Made by a program: the position numbers and the translations under genes. A stretch of DNA of 64,000 bases from Micromonospora cabrerizensis (GTDB taxonomy: Bacteria; Actinomycetota; Actinomycetes; Mycobacteriales; Micromonosporaceae): contig NZ_JAKKFI010000052.1 of assembly GCF_022230955.1 (NCBI RefSeq), forward strand, positions 1 through 64,000, read 5' to 3'. This document shows positions 17,501 to 49,675 of this stretch, in pieces (the first letter of the stretch is position 1; the number at the start of each line of letters is the position of its first letter). The notes under the pieces are model-generated. The model saw only the letters and a program-made list of their open reading frames with translations. It made no database searches and was not told the DNA's origin.

Positions 17501-20500
17501 GCCGTGGAGTGCGGGCGAGCGCCCGCGTCGGGCCGGTGTCTCCTCGTTCGGCGTCTCCGGCACCAACGCCCACGTGATCATCGAGGAAGCCCCGGCCGTC
17601 GACGCCGACGAGGTCACCGCGACGACCTCGGACGTGCCGTGGCTGCTCACCGGGCGCACCGCGAAGGCGATCGCCGACCAGGCGCAGCGGCTTTCCGCGC
17701 TGGACGCCGCACCCGGCGAGGTGGCCTACTCGCTGGCCGCGACCCGCTCGGCGTTCAGCCAGCGGGCCGTCGTGCTCGGCCCGGACCACGCGCCCGGTCT
17801 GGACGCGCTGGTCGACGGCCTGCCGTCCAGCTCGGTGATCTCCGGGTCGACGTACCCGGACGCGGAGGTCGTCTTCGTCTTTCCCGGCCAGGGTTCACAG
17901 TGGATCGGCATGGCGGTGGGCCTGCTCGACGCCGAGCCGGTCTTCGCGGCCCGGATCGCCGAGTGCGCCGCGGCCCTGGACGCGTTCGTCGACTGGAACC
18001 TGCTCGACGTCCTGCGCTCCGACGACCCGCGGTGGCTGGAGCGGGTGGACGTCGTGCAACCCGCCCTCTGGGCGGTCAACGTCGCCCTCGCCGACGTCTG
18101 GCGGGCCAGGGGTGTCGTACCGGACGCGGTGATCGGTCACTCGCAGGGCGAGATCGCGGCGGCCTGTGTCGCGGGCGTCCTGTCCCTCGGCGACGCGGCC
18201 AAGGTGGTCGCGCTGCGCAGCCGGGCGCTGCTGACGATTGCCGGCACCGGCGGCATGGTCTCGGTCAACGCCGGCCTGGACGTGGTCACCCCGCTGCTTC
18301 CCGACGGGGTGAGCGTCGCGGCCGTCAACGGCCCGACCAGCGTGGTCGTCGCCGGTGTTCCCGCCAGTCTCGACGTCTTCCTGGCCGTCGCGGAGGCGGC
18401 CGGCGTACGGGCCCGGCGGGTGAGGGTCGACTACGCCTCGCACTGCGCCCTGGTCGAGCCGGTCGAGGCCGAGCTGGCCCGGCTGCTCGACGGTGTCACT
18501 CCGCTGGCCGGCGAGGTGCCGGTGTTCTCCACCGTCGCCGACGGCGGCGCGATGGATGCCGGCTACTGGTACCGCAACCTGCGCCAGCCGGTGCGCCTGG
18601 ACCAGGCCGTCGACGCCGCGTACGCCGCCGGTCACCGCATCTTCATCGAGGTTAGCGCCCACCCGGTGCTCACCGGCGCGATCGCCGACACGGTGGACGC
18701 GGCCACGATCGGCACACTGCGCCGCGACGCCGGTGGCACCGACCAGGTCGTACGGTCGCTGGCCGAGGCCTGGGTGCAGGGCGCCCCGGTCGACTGGAGC
18801 ACGGTCATCCCGGCCACCCGGGTGGTGGACCTGCCGACGTACCCGTTCCAACACCAGCGTTTCTGGCCCACCGGTGGCGGCGCGATGAGCGCGGCCGACC
18901 CGGTGGACAGCGAGTTCTGGCAGGCCGTCGAGGACGGCGACCTCAGCCCGCTGGGCATCACCGGCGACGGCGGCGACCTGCTGCCCGTGCTCGCCGCCTG
19001 GCGGCGCACCCGCAGGGAGAGGGACACCACCGACACCTGGCGCTACACCGTCGGCTGGACCCCGATCCCGGACGCCGGCACACCGCCCCGGCTCGACGGC
19101 ACCTGGCTGCTCGTCGTACCGGACACCACCGACCAGCACCGGATCGCCACCGACTGCGCCGCCGCCCTGCGTGAGCACGGCGCCGAGGTCCTGGAGATCG
19201 CACCCGCCACCACCGAGCGCTCCGAGCTGGCCAGTCTGCTGAACCGGCTCTCCGACATCGACATCCCGCTGGCCGGCGTCCTGTCGCTGCTCGCGCTCGA
19301 CCAACGTCCGGATCGAGAGAACCCGCAGATCACCACCGGGACGACCGCCACGCTGACGCTGCTGCAGACGCTCGGCGACATCGGTTCCCCGGCGAAACTG
19401 TGGTGCGTCACCCGTGGGGCGGTTGCCGTCGCCCCCGGCGAGGACGTGCCGCATCCGGCCCAGGCGATGCTCTGGGGCCTTGGACCCGTACTCGAGGCCG
19501 AGGACCCGCAGCGCTTCGGCGGGCTGATCGATCTGCCCGACACTCTCGACCCGGTGGCCGGAACCCGGCTCGTCGTCACCCTTCGCGGCGAGCCGGGTTC
19601 GACCGGCGAGAACCAGGTGGCCATCCGGTCCGCGGGGGCGGTCGCCCGCCGCCTGCGACCGGCACCGCTCACGTCCTCGGCACCGACGACCGGATGGGCG
19701 CCGACCGGCACCACCCTGGTCACCGGTGGCACCGGGGCGATCGGCGCACACGTGGCCCGATGGCTGGCCGGACGCGGCGCCGAGCACCTGGTGCTCACCA
19801 GCCGCCGCGGCCCGGACGCCCCCGGTGCCGACGACCTGCGTACCGAGTTGGAGCAACTCGGCGCCCGGGTCACCATCGCCGCCTGCGACGTCGCCGACCG
19901 TGACGCGCTCCGCGGCGTGCTCGACGGCATCGACGACCTGACCGCCGTCTTCCACCTCGCCGGCACCCGCGACTCCGGCCTGCTGACCGGGCTGACCGGT
20001 GCGCGTCTGGCCGCCGTGGCCGCCGGCCGGGCGACCGGTGCCCGTCACCTGCACGAGTTGACCCGCGATCACGACCTGACCGCGTTCGTGCTGTTCTCGG
20101 CGCTCGCCGGGACCCTCGGCAGCACCGGGCAGGGCGCGTACGCCGCCACGAACGCGTACCTCGACGCCCTAGCCGACCGGCGCACCGCCGCCGGCCTGCC
20201 CGCCACCTCGATCACCTGGAGCGGGTGGGCGCAGAGCGAGGCCACCGACGGCCCCGCGACCACCCCGCTGCCCACCCCGTCCGCCCTGACCGCGCTCGGT
20301 CAGGTCCTCGACCACGCGGACACCCGGATCGTGCTGGCCGACATCGCCTGGGACCGCTTCACCGAGCAGCACCCGGCCGGCCCGCCGCTCCTGGTCAGCG
20401 ACCTGCCCGCGGTCCGTGCCGCGGTGGCCGCCGGCACCGGCGACCCGGCGAGCGCGCCGTGGCTGCGCCGGATCGACGGTCTGGACCCGGCCGAGCGGGA

Positions 20501-20969
20501 CGCCGTCCTGCTCGATCTGGTCCGCGCCCAGGCGGCCTCGGTGCTCGGCCACCCCGACAGCACCGCTGTCGAGCCGGACCGGGCGTTCAAGGAACTGGGA
20601 TTCGACTCCCTGACGGCGGTGCAGCTGCGCAACCAGATCAGCGTGGCGACCGGCGTCAAGCTCCCGGCGACCCTGGCCTTCGACCACCCCAACGCCCGGA
20701 CCCTCACCGCACACCTGGTGGGCCGGATCGTCGGTGACTCGGCTGCCGAGCTGCCGCTGCTGGCCGAGGTGGACCGGCTCGCCGGGCTGATCGCCGGGCG
20801 AACCCTCGACAAGGGCGCGCGGTCGCAGCTCACCGCGCGGCTCCAGACACTCCTGGCCGACCTGCACGGCACCACCGAACACAGCGGCGACACCGTCACC
20901 GAGAAGCTCCAGTCGGCCAGCGCCGACGAGATCTTCGACTTCATCGACACGCAACTTTCGGTGTCCTGA
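11592..20969 (+). CDS. Type I modular PKS, bimodular: KS-AT(mm)-KR-ACP-KS-AT(mm)-KR(inactive)-ACP
   Basis: A 3125-aa protein with an ATG eight bases after a GGGGAGG ribosome site. It opens with a docking coiled coil ([18 protein letters not shown]). First module: KS (Cys207); AT with GHSQGE (Ser655) and YASH (755), methylmalonyl; KR from about 1195 with IDD (B-type, D-hydroxyl) and intact Tyr1342; ACP (Ser1514). Second module: KS about 1574-1995 (Cys1746); AT with GHSQGE (Ser2184) and YASH (2281), methylmalonyl; KR from about 2706; ACP in a GFDSL context. In this second KR the catalytic Lys is Arg2813 and the catalytic Ser is Ala2837, and the LDD motif is absent, though the NADPH loop and Tyr2850 remain. 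It is therefore predicted not to reduce, leaving an alpha-methyl ketone. The second KS contains two TTA leucine codons in a lower-GC patch. The C-terminal docking helix ends [12 protein letters not shown]. Confidence 0.96.
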   Translation: MADEQQLLDYLKKVTADLRRTKRQLQAVESRDQEPIAIVAMSCRFPGGVNSPEQLWRMLADGRDGITEFPADRGWNVEELYDPDPEHRGTTYTKHGGFIDEVGEFDAAFFGISPREALTMDPQQRLLLESAWETFERAGIDPLSLRGTSTGVYAGVTMQDYSARVLMSAPDAIEGQLLTGSSTSVVSGRIAYSLGLEGPAVTIDTACSSSLVAVHLAAQALRRDECSLALAGGVAIMSTPTPFVEFSRQRGLARDGRCKPFAAAADGTGWAEGVGLVLLEKLSDAQRRGHPVIAVVRGSALNQDGASNGLTAPNGPAQQRMIRQALADAKLTAAQVDVVETHGTGTTLGDPIEAQALIATYGRQRAAERPLLIGSVKSNIGHTQAAAGIAGMMKMALAIQHGVVPPTLHVDEPTPQVDWSAGTVALATERLPWPDTGLPRRGGVSAFGVSGTNAHVILEEAPAPASDAVPPTPARWALPWVLSGRTEAALRDQAHRLATHLDTVGPVDPADVGFSLATTRAALEHRAVLVGRDLTSLRERLDAFAAQGPDTADAYACRGEATGAVLVFPGQGSQWVGMAAELMDSAPVFAARIEQCAAALRPYTDWSLLDVLRSTDPTVLKRVDVVQPALWAVMVSLAELWRSYGVTPAAVVGHSQGEIAAAVVAGALSLEDGAKVVALRSQALSALSGLGGMVSVAATADAVRQRLETYPGRISVAAVNGPASVVVAGDADALDELLAECERDGVRARRINVDYASHSAHVERIRDAVLAALEGLAPGPAAIPFYSTVTGEPLDTTTLDGDYWFRNLRQQVLFAQTVHRLRADGHTVFVECSPHPVLTGGLTELLGGTDDDAAAVIGSLRRDEGGLDRFTRSLAEAHVHGVRLDWPAVFPGARTVALPTYPFQHQRFWLEVEFGAADPGTGTGSGSPAEAGFWAAVDRADVGALTATLGVPGEVVEPILPSLTSWHRGSRDQATVDSWRYHIAWRPHPGGADGTPAGTWLVLVPAGRRDDDRVTATLDALGQHAAGVIAVEVDTRTADRDSLADTLRGAQPGGVLSLLALDEQPLPDHPDVPAGFAATVALTQALGMADLGAPLWCATSGAVSVGRTDPVTNPAQALVWGFGRVAALEHPDRWGGLVDLPAELDDRTRRLLATVVSGATGEDQVALRSSGVFGRRLVRAPLAETAPTRRWNPEGTVLITGGTGALGGHIARWLARSGAGHLLLLSRRGPDAPGAADLTAELTGLGTTVSVVACDAGDRDALARVLADVPAEHPLTAVVHTAAAIDDTVVDGLDADRMSRALHAKMTAAANLDELTRDLDLAVFMLCSSVAGTLASSGVGNYAPANAYLDALAQQRRAAGRHALSVAWGAWDGGGLADGRFGDLLDRHGMPGMRPALAIEALRGAVDHDETYLAIADIAWDRYFVAFTATRAAPLLDAVPEVRALRSRSATSAAGDPAATPTNGYARQLAGQSEADQRRTLLDLVRAQVAAVLSYPSPEAVEPRRTFQELGFDSVTGVELRNRLARATGLRLPATMVFDHPSPHALSARLREQLVDTDPGPATPAPTTPVAVDEPIAIVGMSCRYPGGVGSPEDLWRLVSADGDGMGAFPADRGWDLGVLFDPDPDNAGTTYTRNGGFLYDVGEFDAEFFGVNPREALAMDPQQRLLLEASWEAVERAGIDPAGLAGSRTGVFAGTNGSDYSAVLFGASEGLEGYLATGNAGAVLSGRVSYVLGLEGPAVTVDTACSSSLVALHLAAQALRSGECDLALAGGVTVMATPSLFVGFSRQRGLAADGRCKAFAGAADGTGFSEGVGMLLVERLSDARRNGHRVLAVVRGSAVNQDGASNGLTAPNGPSQQRVIRAALANSGLSAADVDVVEAHGTGTRLGDPIEAQALLATYGQERPADQPLWLGSVKSNIGHTQAAAGVAGIIKMVEALRHGTLPRTLHVDEPTPQVDWSDGAVELLTEARPWSAGERPRRAGVSSFGVSGTNAHVIIEEAPAVDADEVTATTSDVPWLLTGRTAKAIADQAQRLSALDAAPGEVAYSLAATRSAFSQRAVVLGPDHAPGLDALVDGLPSSSVISGSTYPDAEVVFVFPGQGSQWIGMAVGLLDAEPVFAARIAECAAALDAFVDWNLLDVLRSDDPRWLERVDVVQPALWAVNVALADVWRARGVVPDAVIGHSQGEIAAACVAGVLSLGDAAKVVALRSRALLTIAGTGGMVSVNAGLDVVTPLLPDGVSVAAVNGPTSVVVAGVPASLDVFLAVAEAAGVRARRVRVDYASHCALVEPVEAELARLLDGVTPLAGEVPVFSTVADGGAMDAGYWYRNLRQPVRLDQAVDAAYAAGHRIFIEVSAHPVLTGAIADTVDAATIGTLRRDAGGTDQVVRSLAEAWVQGAPVDWSTVIPATRVVDLPTYPFQHQRFWPTGGGAMSAADPVDSEFWQAVEDGDLSPLGITGDGGDLLPVLAAWRRTRRERDTTDTWRYTVGWTPIPDAGTPPRLDGTWLLVVPDTTDQHRIATDCAAALREHGAEVLEIAPATTERSELASLLNRLSDIDIPLAGVLSLLALDQRPDRENPQITTGTTATLTLLQTLGDIGSPAKLWCVTRGAVAVAPGEDVPHPAQAMLWGLGPVLEAEDPQRFGGLIDLPDTLDPVAGTRLVVTLRGEPGSTGENQVAIRSAGAVARRLRPAPLTSSAPTTGWAPTGTTLVTGGTGAIGAHVARWLAGRGAEHLVLTSRRGPDAPGADDLRTELEQLGARVTIAACDVADRDALRGVLDGIDDLTAVFHLAGTRDSGLLTGLTGARLAAVAAGRATGARHLHELTRDHDLTAFVLFSALAGTLGSTGQGAYAATNAYLDALADRRTAAGLPATSITWSGWAQSEATDGPATTPLPTPSALTALGQVLDHADTRIVLADIAWDRFTEQHPAGPPLLVSDLPAVRAAVAAGTGDPASAPWLRRIDGLDPAERDAVLLDLVRAQAASVLGHPDSTAVEPDRAFKELGFDSLTAVQLRNQISVATGVKLPATLAFDHPNARTLTAHLVGRIVGDSAAELPLLAEVDRLAGLIAGRTLDKGARSQLTARLQTLLADLHGTTEHSGDTVTEKLQSASADEIFDFIDTQLSVS
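16411..16612 (+). other. Lower-GC patch with two TTA codons inside a KS
   Basis: Within the second KS of the 11592-20969 PKS, this stretch uses codons rare in the rest of the window, including TTA at 16440-16442 and 16563-16565, TTT, AAT and GGA. It encodes normal KS sequence. Similar but weaker codon drift appears again at about 17036-17220. Confidence 0.85.
19708..20160 (+). other. Predicted inactive ketoreductase domain
   Basis: Second KR of the bimodular PKS at 11592-20969. The Rossmann loop TGGTGAIG is intact. The aligned catalytic Lys is Arg (codon 20028-20030) and the catalytic Ser is Ala (20100-20102), while Tyr (20139-20141) and the downstream Asn remain. No LDD or diagnostic Trp is present. 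Confidence 0.8.
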
Positions 20970-21007
20970 CCGAACGATGCGCGCATCCTCGGAGGGGTTG
21001 GCAAGCG

Positions 21008-31668
<10,661 letters not shown>

Positions 31669-31669
<1 letters not shown>

Positions 31670-34600
31670 TGGCAGACGACGAGAAGCTTCGCCATTTCCT
31701 CAAGAAGGTCACCACCAGCCTGCAGGAGACCCGCCAGCAGCTGCACGAGGCCGAGAACCGCGACCGTGAGCCGATCGCGATCGTCTCGATGAGCTGCCGG
31801 TTCCCCGGAGGCGTACGCGGGCCGGAGGACCTCTGGCAGATGCTGGTCGGCGGGCGCGACGCGCTCGGCCCGCTCCCCGCCGACCGCGGCTGGGACCTGG
31901 AGTCGCTCTACAGCCCGGACGCGGACGCACCCGGCCAGAGCTACGTCCGGGAGGGCTCGTTCCTGACCGACGCCGCCGACTTCGACGCCGCGTTCTTCGG
32001 GATCAGCCCGCACGAGGCGCTCGCCATGGACCCACAGCAGCGGCTGCTGCTGGAGGCGTCCTGGGAGGCGATCGAGCGGGCCGGCGTCAACCCGCAGAGC
32101 CTGCGCGGCAGCCAGACCGGCGTGTTCGTCGGCATCACCCAGCAGAACTACGGCACCGCGCTGCACGAGGCGCCCGAGGGCGTCGACATGTACCTCGGCA
32201 CCGGCACCACCACCAGCGTCGCGTCCGGCCGGATCGCGTACAGCCTGGGCTTCGGCGGACCGGCCGTCACGGTGGACACAGCCTGCTCGTCGTCGCTGGT
32301 CGCGATGCACTGGGCGGTCCAGTCGCTGCGGTCGCGCGAGTGCGACCTCGCCCTGGTCGGCGGCGTCACGATCATGGCGGCGCCGGGCGCGTTCATCCTG
32401 TTCAGCAGGCAGAAGGGGCTGGCCGCGGACGGGCGGTGCAAGCCCTTCGCCGAGGCCGCCGACGGCACCGCCTGGGGGGAGGGCGTCGGCATCATCATGG
32501 CCGAGCGGCTCTCCGACGCGCAGCGCAACGGCCACCCGATCCTGGCGATCGTGCGGGGCAGCGCGACCAACCAGGACGGTGCCTCCAACGGCCTCACCGC
32601 CCCGAACGGGCCGGCCCAGGAGCGGGTCATCCGGGCCGCGCTCGCCAACGCGCGACTCACCCCGGACCAGGTCGACACCGTCGAGTCGCACGGCACCGGC
32701 ACCACCCTCGGCGACCCGATCGAGGCGCAGGCGCTGCTGGAGACGTACGGCCGGGGCCGTCCGGCGGAGCACCCGCTCTGGATCACCTCGGTCAAGTCGA
32801 ACATCGGGCACACCCAGTCGGCGGCCGGCATCGCCGGGCTGATCAAGGCGGTGCTCTCCATCCAGCACGGGATCCTGCCGAAGACCCTCAACGTCGACGC
32901 ACCCACCTCGCACGTGGACTGGTCGGCGGGCGCCGCGCAGGTGCTCACCGAGACGATCCCGTGGCCGCAGACCGGGCACCCGCGCAGGGCCGGGGTCTCG
33001 TCGTTCGGCGTGTCCGGCACGAACGGGCACATCATCCTGGAGCAGCCACCGGCCGAGACCCCCGTCGACGCCACCGACGGCAGCGACGGTCAGCTCGCCG
33101 CGTGGCCGATCTCGGCACGTACCGAGGCCGGTCTCGTCGAGCAGGCCCGACGCCTGCACGAGCACCTGACCCGGCACCCCTCGCTCACGCCGACGGACGT
33201 CGGTCACTCGCTGTGGAAGACCCGGGCCACCTTCGACCACCGCGCCGTCGTCGTCGGCGCCAACCGCACGGAGATGCTGCAGACCCTCGCCGAGTTCCCC
33301 GACGGCAGCGCCCCCCGGGCCGACCACCTGCTCGGCGGCCGGCCGCTCTTCGTCTTCCCCGGCCAGGGCTCCCAGTGGCTCGGCATGGCGACCGAACTGC
33401 TCGACCAGGAGCCGGTCTTCGCCGCCCGGATCGCCGAGTGCGCCGCCGCCCTCGACCCGTACGTCGACTGGTCGCTGCTCGACGTGCTGCGCTCCACCGA
33501 CCCGGCCGCGCTGAACCGTGTCGACGTGGTGCAGCCCGCGCTGTGGGCGGTGATGGTCTCGCTCGCCGAGACCTGGATCTCCCGTGGCGTACGGCCCGGC
33601 GCGGTCATCGGCCACTCCCAGGGCGAGATCGCCGCCGCGTGTGTGGCCGGCGCCCTGTCGCTGACCGACGCCGCCAAGGTGGTCGCCCTGCGCAGCCGCG
33701 CGCTGCTGGCCTTGTCCGGCACCGGCGGCATGGTGTCGGTCAACGCCCCGCTCTCGGCGGTCGAACCGCTGCTCACCGACGGCATCGCCGTCGCCGCCGT
33801 GAACGGCCCGTCCAGTGTGGTCGTGGCCGGCGCCGACGTCGCGGCCTTCCTGTCGGCGGCCCAGGCGGCCGGCGTCCGCGCCCGGCAGGTCCAGGTGGAC
33901 TACGCCTCGCACTGCGCCCAGGTCGAGCCGATCGAGGACGAGCTGGCCCGGCTGCTGGACGGGATCACTCCGACCGCCGGCACCGTGCCGATCATCTCCA
34001 CGGTCACCGGCGAGCCGATCGACGGCACCGCGATGAACGCCGGCTACTGGTACGACAACCTGCGCAACCCCGTCCGCCTCGACCGGGCGGTCCGCACCGC
34101 CCTGGGCGCCGGTCACGCCCTGATCGTCGAGATCAGCCCGCACCCGGTGCTGATCGCCGGGCTCACCGGCCTCGCCGAGGAGACCGGCGGCGACGCCGTG
34201 GTCCTGGGCACGCTGCGCCGCGGCGACGGTGGGCTCCGCCGGTTCACCCAGTCGTTGGCCGCCGCGTACGTGCACGGTGCCACCGTCGACTTCGCGACGG
34301 TCCAGCCGCAGGGACGCATCGTGCCGTTGCCGACCTTCGCCTTCCAGCGCCGGCCGTACTGGCTGGGCGGCCAGCGGCCCCCGGCGCCCACCGCCGCGAC
34401 GCCCGGCACGGACGACGCCGTCTTCTGGAACGCCGTCGAGCGGCAGGACGCGGACGTGCTCGCCGAGACCATCGGCGCCGACCCGGCGGCGGTGGGGGAC
34501 CTGCTCCCGGCGTTGTCGTCGTGGCGGCGGCAGCGGCAGACCGGCTCGATGCTGGACAGTTGGCGCTACCGCGACGAGTGGGCACGCGTCCCCGACCAGC

Positions 34601-36522
34601 CCGCCCGCCTCACCGGCACCTGGCTGGTCGCCGTACCGGCCGGTTTCGACTCCTCGCTGCCCGCCCAGGTCGGCGACGCCCTGCGAGCTGGCGGCGCGCA
34701 GGTGGTGCCGCTGGAGATCGACCCAGTCGACGTCCAGCGCACCGCCCTGGCCGCCCAACTCACCCTGGCGCTCGACGCGGCCGGCTGCGACCGCCCCGAC
34801 GGGGTGCTGTCCCTGCTCGCCCTGGACGAGCGGGTCCTGGACGGGCACCGCTCCACCCCGCGCGGCTTTGCCGCCACCGTCGTCCTGGTGCAGGCCCTCG
34901 GTGACCTCGGCGTCGGCGCCCCGCTCTGGTGCGCGTCACGCGGCGCGGTCGGCACCGGACCGGGTGACCCCCTGGCCAACCCGGCCCAGGCGCTGCTCTG
35001 GGGCTTCGGCCGGGTGGCCGCGCTCGAACACCCGGAACGCTGGGGCGGCCTGGTGGACCTGCCCGCAACCCTCGACGAGCGAGGCTCGGGCCTGCTCTGT
35101 GCCCTGCTCTCCGGCGCGACCGGCGAGGACCAGGCCGCGATCCGCCCGCCCGGCCTCCTCGGCCGGCGCCTGATGCGCGCCCCGGTCGGTGACCGCGGCC
35201 CGGCGCGGAGCTGGGAGCCGCGCGGCACCACCCTCATCCTGGGTGGCACCGGCGGCCTCGGTTCCCAACTGGCCCGCTGGCTGGCCGAACGCGGTGCCGA
35301 GCACCTGCTGCTGGTCAGCCGCCGCGGCCCGGACGCGCCCGGTGCGGACCGGCTGCGTGACGACCTCACCGCGCTGGGTACGACCGTCACCCTGGCCGCC
35401 TGCGACGCCGCCGACCGGGACGCCCTGGCCGCGCTGATCGACGCGATCCCCGCGAAGACCCCGCTGACCACTGTGGTGCACAGCGCCGCCGTCCTCGACG
35501 ACTGCGTGATCGACGCGCTGGAGACACACCGCGTCGACGGTGTCCTGCGCGCCAAGGTGGACTCGGCCCGCCACCTGCACGAGCTGACCCGGGGCCTGGA
35601 CCTGGACGCGTTCGTCACGTTCTCCTCCTTCGCCGGCACGGTGGCCAGCTCCGGCGTCGGCAACTACGCCCCCGCCAACGCCTACCTGGACGCCCTGGTG
35701 CAGCACCGCCGGTCGCTCGGCCTGCCGGGCACCGCGATCGCCTGGGGGGCCTGGGGCGGCGGTGGCATGGCCGACGGCGAGTTCGGTGAGCTGCTGACCC
35801 GGCACGGCGTCGCCGAGATGGCACCCGAGCTGGCGATCACCACGCTGCGCCAGGCGGTGGAGCACGACGAGCCGTTCCTCACCGTCGCCGACATCCGGTG
35901 GGAGCGGTTCTTCGTCGCGGTCACCGCGACCCGGCCCAGCCCGCTGGTCAGCGCGATCCCGGAGGCACAGCAGGTGCTCGCGGCCATCGCCCGCGACGGG
36001 GACGGCGCCGGCGAGAGTGCCACGGCGCGCCTGGCGGGCCTGCCGCCGGCCGAGCGGGCCAAGGTCCTGCTGGAGACGGTACGGGCGCAGGTGGCCACGG
36101 TGCTCGGTTACGCCTCGGCCGACGAGGTGCCGCCGAAGAAGGCGTTCCAGGAGCTCGGCTTCGACTCGGTGACCGCCGTGGAGCTGCGCAACCGCCTGGG
36201 TGCCGCCACCGGGCTGCGGCTGCCCGTCACCCTCGTCTTCGACTACCCGAACCCGGTCACGCTCGCCGCCTTCCTGGACAGCCTGTGCGGCGGCACCGAT
36301 GACAGTTCCGCGCTGGACGACCTGGACCGGCTGGAAGCGGCCCTGGACAGCCTCGAACCGGACGACGTCACGTACGTCCGGTTGATGACCCGCATGCAGG
36401 CGCTCGTCGCCGACTGGAAGCACGGCCGCGCCGAGCCGGTGGAGACCGCGGGCGAAGCCCTGGCCGACGCCACCGACGAGGAGATGTTCGAACTCCTCGG
36501 CAAGAAGTTCGGCATCGCCTGA
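31669..36522 (+). CDS. Type I modular PKS, monomodular: KS-AT(methylmalonyl)-KR(B-type)-ACP
   Basis: A 1617-aa protein. The ATG at 31669 shares its A with the preceding TGA stop. A GTG one codon earlier is possible, but the ATG restores the docking pattern [15 protein letters not shown]. Domains: KS about 36-455 (Cys206), AT about 560-860 with GHSQGE (Ser650) and YASH (745), KR from about 1185 with LDD and Tyr1333, and ACP (Ser1500). It should extend with methylmalonyl-CoA and reduce to a D-hydroxyl. The KS is somewhat divergent: HWAVQ where its sisters have [18 protein letters not shown] where they have [10 protein letters not shown], and SHGTGT instead of AHGTGT. It receives the diene acyl chain from the previous protein. 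Its KR and post-KR region closely resemble the first module of the bimodular protein at 11592-20969 (shared [12 protein letters not shown]), pointing to module duplication. The C-terminus ends in a docking helix ([11 protein letters not shown]). Confidence 0.95.
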
Positions 36523-36551
36523 CCCGCACGCTCACAAGGGGAGACCTACCG

Positions 36552-45779
<9,228 letters not shown>

Positions 45780-45792
45780 CGGGGAGTAAACG

Positions 45793-48700
45793 ATGGCCAC
45801 GAGTTACGACGAGGTGGTGGCGGCGCTGCGTGCGGCGCTCGCCGACAACAAGCGGCTGAAGCAGCGCACCGCCGTCCCGGCGGCCCCGCCCGCGCCCGAG
45901 CCGATCGCGATCGTCTCGATGGGCTGCCGGCTGCCCGGCGGGATCCGCGGCCCCGAACAACTCTGGGACCTGGTGACCGACGGCCGGGACGCGATCGGCG
46001 AGTTCCCGCCCGACCGGGGCTGGGACCTGGGTGCCCTGTCCGAGCTGAGCACCGCCGGCGCCGGCGCGTTCCTCTACGACGCCGGTGACTTCGATCCCGG
46101 CTTCTTCGGTATCTCGCCGCGCGAGGCGATCGCCATGGACCCGCAGCAGCGGCTGCTCCTGGAGACCGCGTGGGAGACCTTCGAACGGGCCGGGATCGAC
46201 CGGGCCACCGCCCGGGGCAGCCGCACCGGCGTCTTCGCCGGCACCAACAACCAGGACTACACCGGAGTGCTCGTCGCCGCCCTGGCGCAGGGCTTCGACG
46301 GGCACCTCGGCACCGGCAACTCGGCGAGCGTGGTCTCCGGGCGGATCTCGTACACGTTCGGCCTGGAGGGGCCGGCGCTCACCGTGGACACCGCCTGCTC
46401 GTCGTCGCTGGTCGCGGTGCACCTCGCCGCCCAGTCCCTGCGCGACGGTGAGTGCAGTCTGGCGCTGGCCGGCGGCGTCGCGGTGATGGCCACCCCGTCG
46501 GTCTTCGTCGAGTTCTCCCGCCAGGGTGGGCTCGCCACCAACGGTCGCTGCAAGTCGTTCGCCGCCGCCGCCGACGGCACCGGTTGGGGCGAGGGCGCCG
46601 CGATGGTGCTGCTGGAACGGCTGTCCGACGCCCGCCGCAACGGCCATCCGGTGCTCGCCGTGCTGCGCGGCAGCGCGGTCAACCAGGACGGCGCGTCCAG
46701 CGGCCTGACCGCCCCGAATGGCCCCGCCCAGCAGCGGGTGATCCGGACCGCGCTGGCCAACGCCCGGCTCACCGCGGCCGACGTCGACGTGGTGGAGGCG
46801 CACGGCACCGGCACCCGGCTGGGTGACCCGATCGAGGCGCAGGCGCTGCTGGCCACGTACGGCCAGGACCGGCCGGCCGACCAGCCGGTGTGGCTCGGCT
46901 CGATCAAGTCCAACATCGGCCACACCCAGGCCGCCGCCGGGGTCACCGGCATCATCAAGATGGTCCAGGCGATGCGGCACGGCGTGCTCCCGGCCACCCT
47001 GCACGTCGACCGGCCCACCCCGCAGGTGGACTGGTCCGCCGGAGCCGTCGAACTGCTCACCTCGGCGCGCCCGTGGCCCACCACGGGTCGGCCGCGTCGC
47101 GCCGCCGTCTCCTCGTTCGGGGTCAGCGGCACCAACGCCCACGTGATCCTCGAACAGCCCGCCGAGGAGGGCGACCGCCTCGCCACCCCGGGGACCCGTG
47201 CGACGCACGACGTCCTGGCCTGGCCGGTGTCGGCCCGCGAACCCGCCGGGCTCCGCGCCCAGGCGGCGCAGCTGCTCGACCACCTGAGGGAGCACCCCGG
47301 CCTGGACCCGGCCGACGTGGCCGGTTCGCTCGCGGTCACCCGGTCGCACTTCGAGTACCGGGCGGCGGCGGTCGGCACCGCGACGGAGAGCCTGACCGAG
47401 GCGCTGACCCGGATCGCCGACGGGACCGACCCGGGCGACCTCGCGGCGTCCCGTCCGCAGGTGGCCTTCGTCTTCTCCGGCCAGGGCGCGCAGCGCGCCG
47501 GTGCGGGCCGGGACCTGTACGCCACCTTCCCGGCGTACGCCGAGGCGTTCGACGCGGTGTGCGCCGAACTCGACGTGCACCTGGACCGGTCGATCCGGGA
47601 GGTGATCTTCGACGACGAGGCGGCACTGGAGCGGACCGGGTACGCCCAGGCGGCCCTGTTCGCCGTCGAGGTCGCGCTCTACCGCCTGGTCACGTCGTTC
47701 GGAGTGGTCCCGGATCAGCTCATCGGCCACTCCACCGGGGAGATCGCGGCGGCGCACGTGGCCGGGGTGCTGTCGCTGCCCGACGCGGCGGCGCTCGTCG
47801 CGGCGCGGGGGCGGCTCATCCAGGCACTCCCGGCCGGTGGCGTGATGGTCGCGGTCCGGGCGACGGAGGCGGAGGTCCGCGAGGCGCTCGCCGGCCACGA
47901 GGCGGTGGTGTCCGTCGCCGCGGTGAACGGGCCGAAGTCGGTGGTGGTGGCCGGCGCGGCGGAGGCGGTCGAGCAGGTGGTCGCCCGGTTCGGCAAGACC
48001 CGGACGCTGGACGTGGGTCACGCTCTGCACTCGCCGCTGATGGCACCGATGATCGCGGACTTCGCCCGGATCACCGGCGGGCTGACCCATGCTCCCGCTC
48101 GCATCCCGGTCATCTCCACAGTCACCGGAGACGTCGCCGAGTTCGGCAGCGACTACTGGGTGGACCAGATCCGCGCCACCGTGCGCTTCGCGGCCGGCAT
48201 CCGGGCTCTGCACGAGCGCGGCGTCAGCGCCTACCTGGAGATCGGCCCGGACGCGGTGCTCACCCCGTTGGGCGGGGACTGCGTCGAGGGCGCCGACCAG
48301 GACAGCGCCCCGCTGTTCGTCGCCGCGCAGCGACGCGCCGGGGACGGCGTCGAGGCCCTGGTCACCGCGCTAGCCCGACTGCACTGCCGGGGCGTACGAC
48401 TGGACTGGGCGGCGCTGCTGCCCGGCACCGCACGGGTCGACCTGCCCACCTACCCGTTCCAGCGGCAGCACTACTGGCCGGCGCTGGAACCGGTGGCGAT
48501 GCCGACCGCCGCGGCAGCCGCCGAGCAGCCGCCGGCCGTCTCGTCGGCGCCGGTCCTGTCGCGGGACTCCGCGTTCGAGGAGGTGCGTGACCTCATCCGG
48601 CAGGAGACCGCCGAGATGCTCGGCTACTCCGGCATCGAGTCCATCCGGCCCGGCCGAGACTTCCTCGAACTCGGCGTCGACTCGGTGATCGCCCAGGAGA

Positions 48701-49647
48701 TCCGCCACCGTCTCAGCGCCGCCACCGGTCTCACCCTGGCCCCCGGTCTGCTCTTCGCCCACCAGGACCCGGACCGGCTGGCCCGGCACCTGATGGCGGA
48801 GATGGCCGGGACGAGCGCGGCCCCGCCGGCCACCACCCTGGACGTGATGTTCCGGCAGGCGCGCCACCGCGACGACCTGCACGAGTACACGACACTGCTG
48901 ATGCGGCTGGCCGAGTACCGGCCGAGCTTCACGGCAGCCGACGTGGACGAGGGGCGGGTGGCCGTACCCGCTCTGGCGCGCCTGGCCGAGGACGGCGGCG
49001 GCCCACGGATCATCGCCTGCTGCACCACCTCGCTGATGGCGGGCCCGCAGGAGTACGCCCGGCTGGCCGGCGCCCTGCGTGACCGGTACCGGATCTCCGC
49101 CCTGGTCAACCCCGGTTACCAGGAGGACGAGCCGGCCCCCGCCGACCTGGCCGCCGCGCTGCGACTCCAGGTCCGGGCGATCCGCGCGGACGTCGGCGCC
49201 GAGCCGTTCATCCTGCTCGGACACTCGGCCGGCGGCCTGGTCGCCAACGCCCTCGCCGCCGAGCTGGAGGCCGACGGCGTCGGTCCGGCCGCCGTGGTGC
49301 TGCTCGACTCCTACCCGCCGGCCGACGCGGTGCTCGGCCGGTGGATACCCGAACTGCTCGACGGCCTGGACCTGGACGCCGCCAGTGTGGCCGACCAGCG
49401 GTATCTCGCCTGGGCGTCCTACGTGCGCCACTACGGCGACTTCGAGCCGCTGCCCACCAGCGCACCGACCCTGCTGGTCCGCGCCGGGGAGCCCCTCGGC
49501 ACGGTGCCGGACGACCGCGACTGGCGGCCGTCCTGGCAGCACCCGCACACCGTGGCCGACGCCACCGGAAACCACTTCACCATGGTCGGCGACCAGGTCG
49601 ACCGCACCGCGCAGACAGTGCACGACTGGCTGGCCGCGACCCTCTGA
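45793..49647 (+). CDS. Terminal type I PKS: KS-AT-ACP-TE
   Basis: A 1284-aa protein that begins 13 bases after the previous stop, with GGGGAG at 45781-45786. Domains: KS (Cys202), AT about 560-860, ACP (LGVDSV, Ser964) and a C-terminal thioesterase with GHSAGG (Ser1145), Asp1172 and His1261 as the likely triad. No reductive domain lies between AT and ACP, so the last beta-carbon should stay a ketone. The TE resembles macrolide-forming thioesterases and should release the chain, most likely by macrolactonisation; the attacking hydroxyl cannot be told from here. The AT has GHSTGE and HALH (743-746) where malonyl ATs usually have HAFH. Malonyl is the best guess, but another extender is possible. 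The N-terminus ([20 protein letters not shown]) is a docking helix distinct from the other subunits, like that of the final pikromycin synthase protein as I recall it. Confidence 0.95.
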   Translation: MATSYDEVVAALRAALADNKRLKQRTAVPAAPPAPEPIAIVSMGCRLPGGIRGPEQLWDLVTDGRDAIGEFPPDRGWDLGALSELSTAGAGAFLYDAGDFDPGFFGISPREAIAMDPQQRLLLETAWETFERAGIDRATARGSRTGVFAGTNNQDYTGVLVAALAQGFDGHLGTGNSASVVSGRISYTFGLEGPALTVDTACSSSLVAVHLAAQSLRDGECSLALAGGVAVMATPSVFVEFSRQGGLATNGRCKSFAAAADGTGWGEGAAMVLLERLSDARRNGHPVLAVLRGSAVNQDGASSGLTAPNGPAQQRVIRTALANARLTAADVDVVEAHGTGTRLGDPIEAQALLATYGQDRPADQPVWLGSIKSNIGHTQAAAGVTGIIKMVQAMRHGVLPATLHVDRPTPQVDWSAGAVELLTSARPWPTTGRPRRAAVSSFGVSGTNAHVILEQPAEEGDRLATPGTRATHDVLAWPVSAREPAGLRAQAAQLLDHLREHPGLDPADVAGSLAVTRSHFEYRAAAVGTATESLTEALTRIADGTDPGDLAASRPQVAFVFSGQGAQRAGAGRDLYATFPAYAEAFDAVCAELDVHLDRSIREVIFDDEAALERTGYAQAALFAVEVALYRLVTSFGVVPDQLIGHSTGEIAAAHVAGVLSLPDAAALVAARGRLIQALPAGGVMVAVRATEAEVREALAGHEAVVSVAAVNGPKSVVVAGAAEAVEQVVARFGKTRTLDVGHALHSPLMAPMIADFARITGGLTHAPARIPVISTVTGDVAEFGSDYWVDQIRATVRFAAGIRALHERGVSAYLEIGPDAVLTPLGGDCVEGADQDSAPLFVAAQRRAGDGVEALVTALARLHCRGVRLDWAALLPGTARVDLPTYPFQRQHYWPALEPVAMPTAAAAAEQPPAVSSAPVLSRDSAFEEVRDLIRQETAEMLGYSGIESIRPGRDFLELGVDSVIAQEIRHRLSAATGLTLAPGLLFAHQDPDRLARHLMAEMAGTSAAPPATTLDVMFRQARHRDDLHEYTTLLMRLAEYRPSFTAADVDEGRVAVPALARLAEDGGGPRIIACCTTSLMAGPQEYARLAGALRDRYRISALVNPGYQEDEPAPADLAAALRLQVRAIRADVGAEPFILLGHSAGGLVANALAAELEADGVGPAAVVLLDSYPPADAVLGRWIPELLDGLDLDAASVADQRYLAWASYVRHYGDFEPLPTSAPTLLVRAGEPLGTVPDDRDWRPSWQHPHTVADATGNHFTMVGDQVDRTAQTVHDWLAATL

Positions 49648-49662
49648 CCTGACTTTCCCGAA

Positions 49663-49668
49663 ACGGAG
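49663..49668 (+). promoter_or_regulatory. Ribosome binding site fixing the type II thioesterase start
   Basis: ACGGAG lies seven bases before the ATG at 49676. It decides against a much longer open frame that starts inside the PKS thioesterase domain. Confidence 0.75.
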
Positions 49669-49675
49669 AACCGAC

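Noticed and set aside
49079-49675. A longer N-terminus for the type II thioesterase
   Set aside because: The extension overlaps the PKS thioesterase domain in another frame and has no homology; the ATG at 49676 has a good ribosome site.
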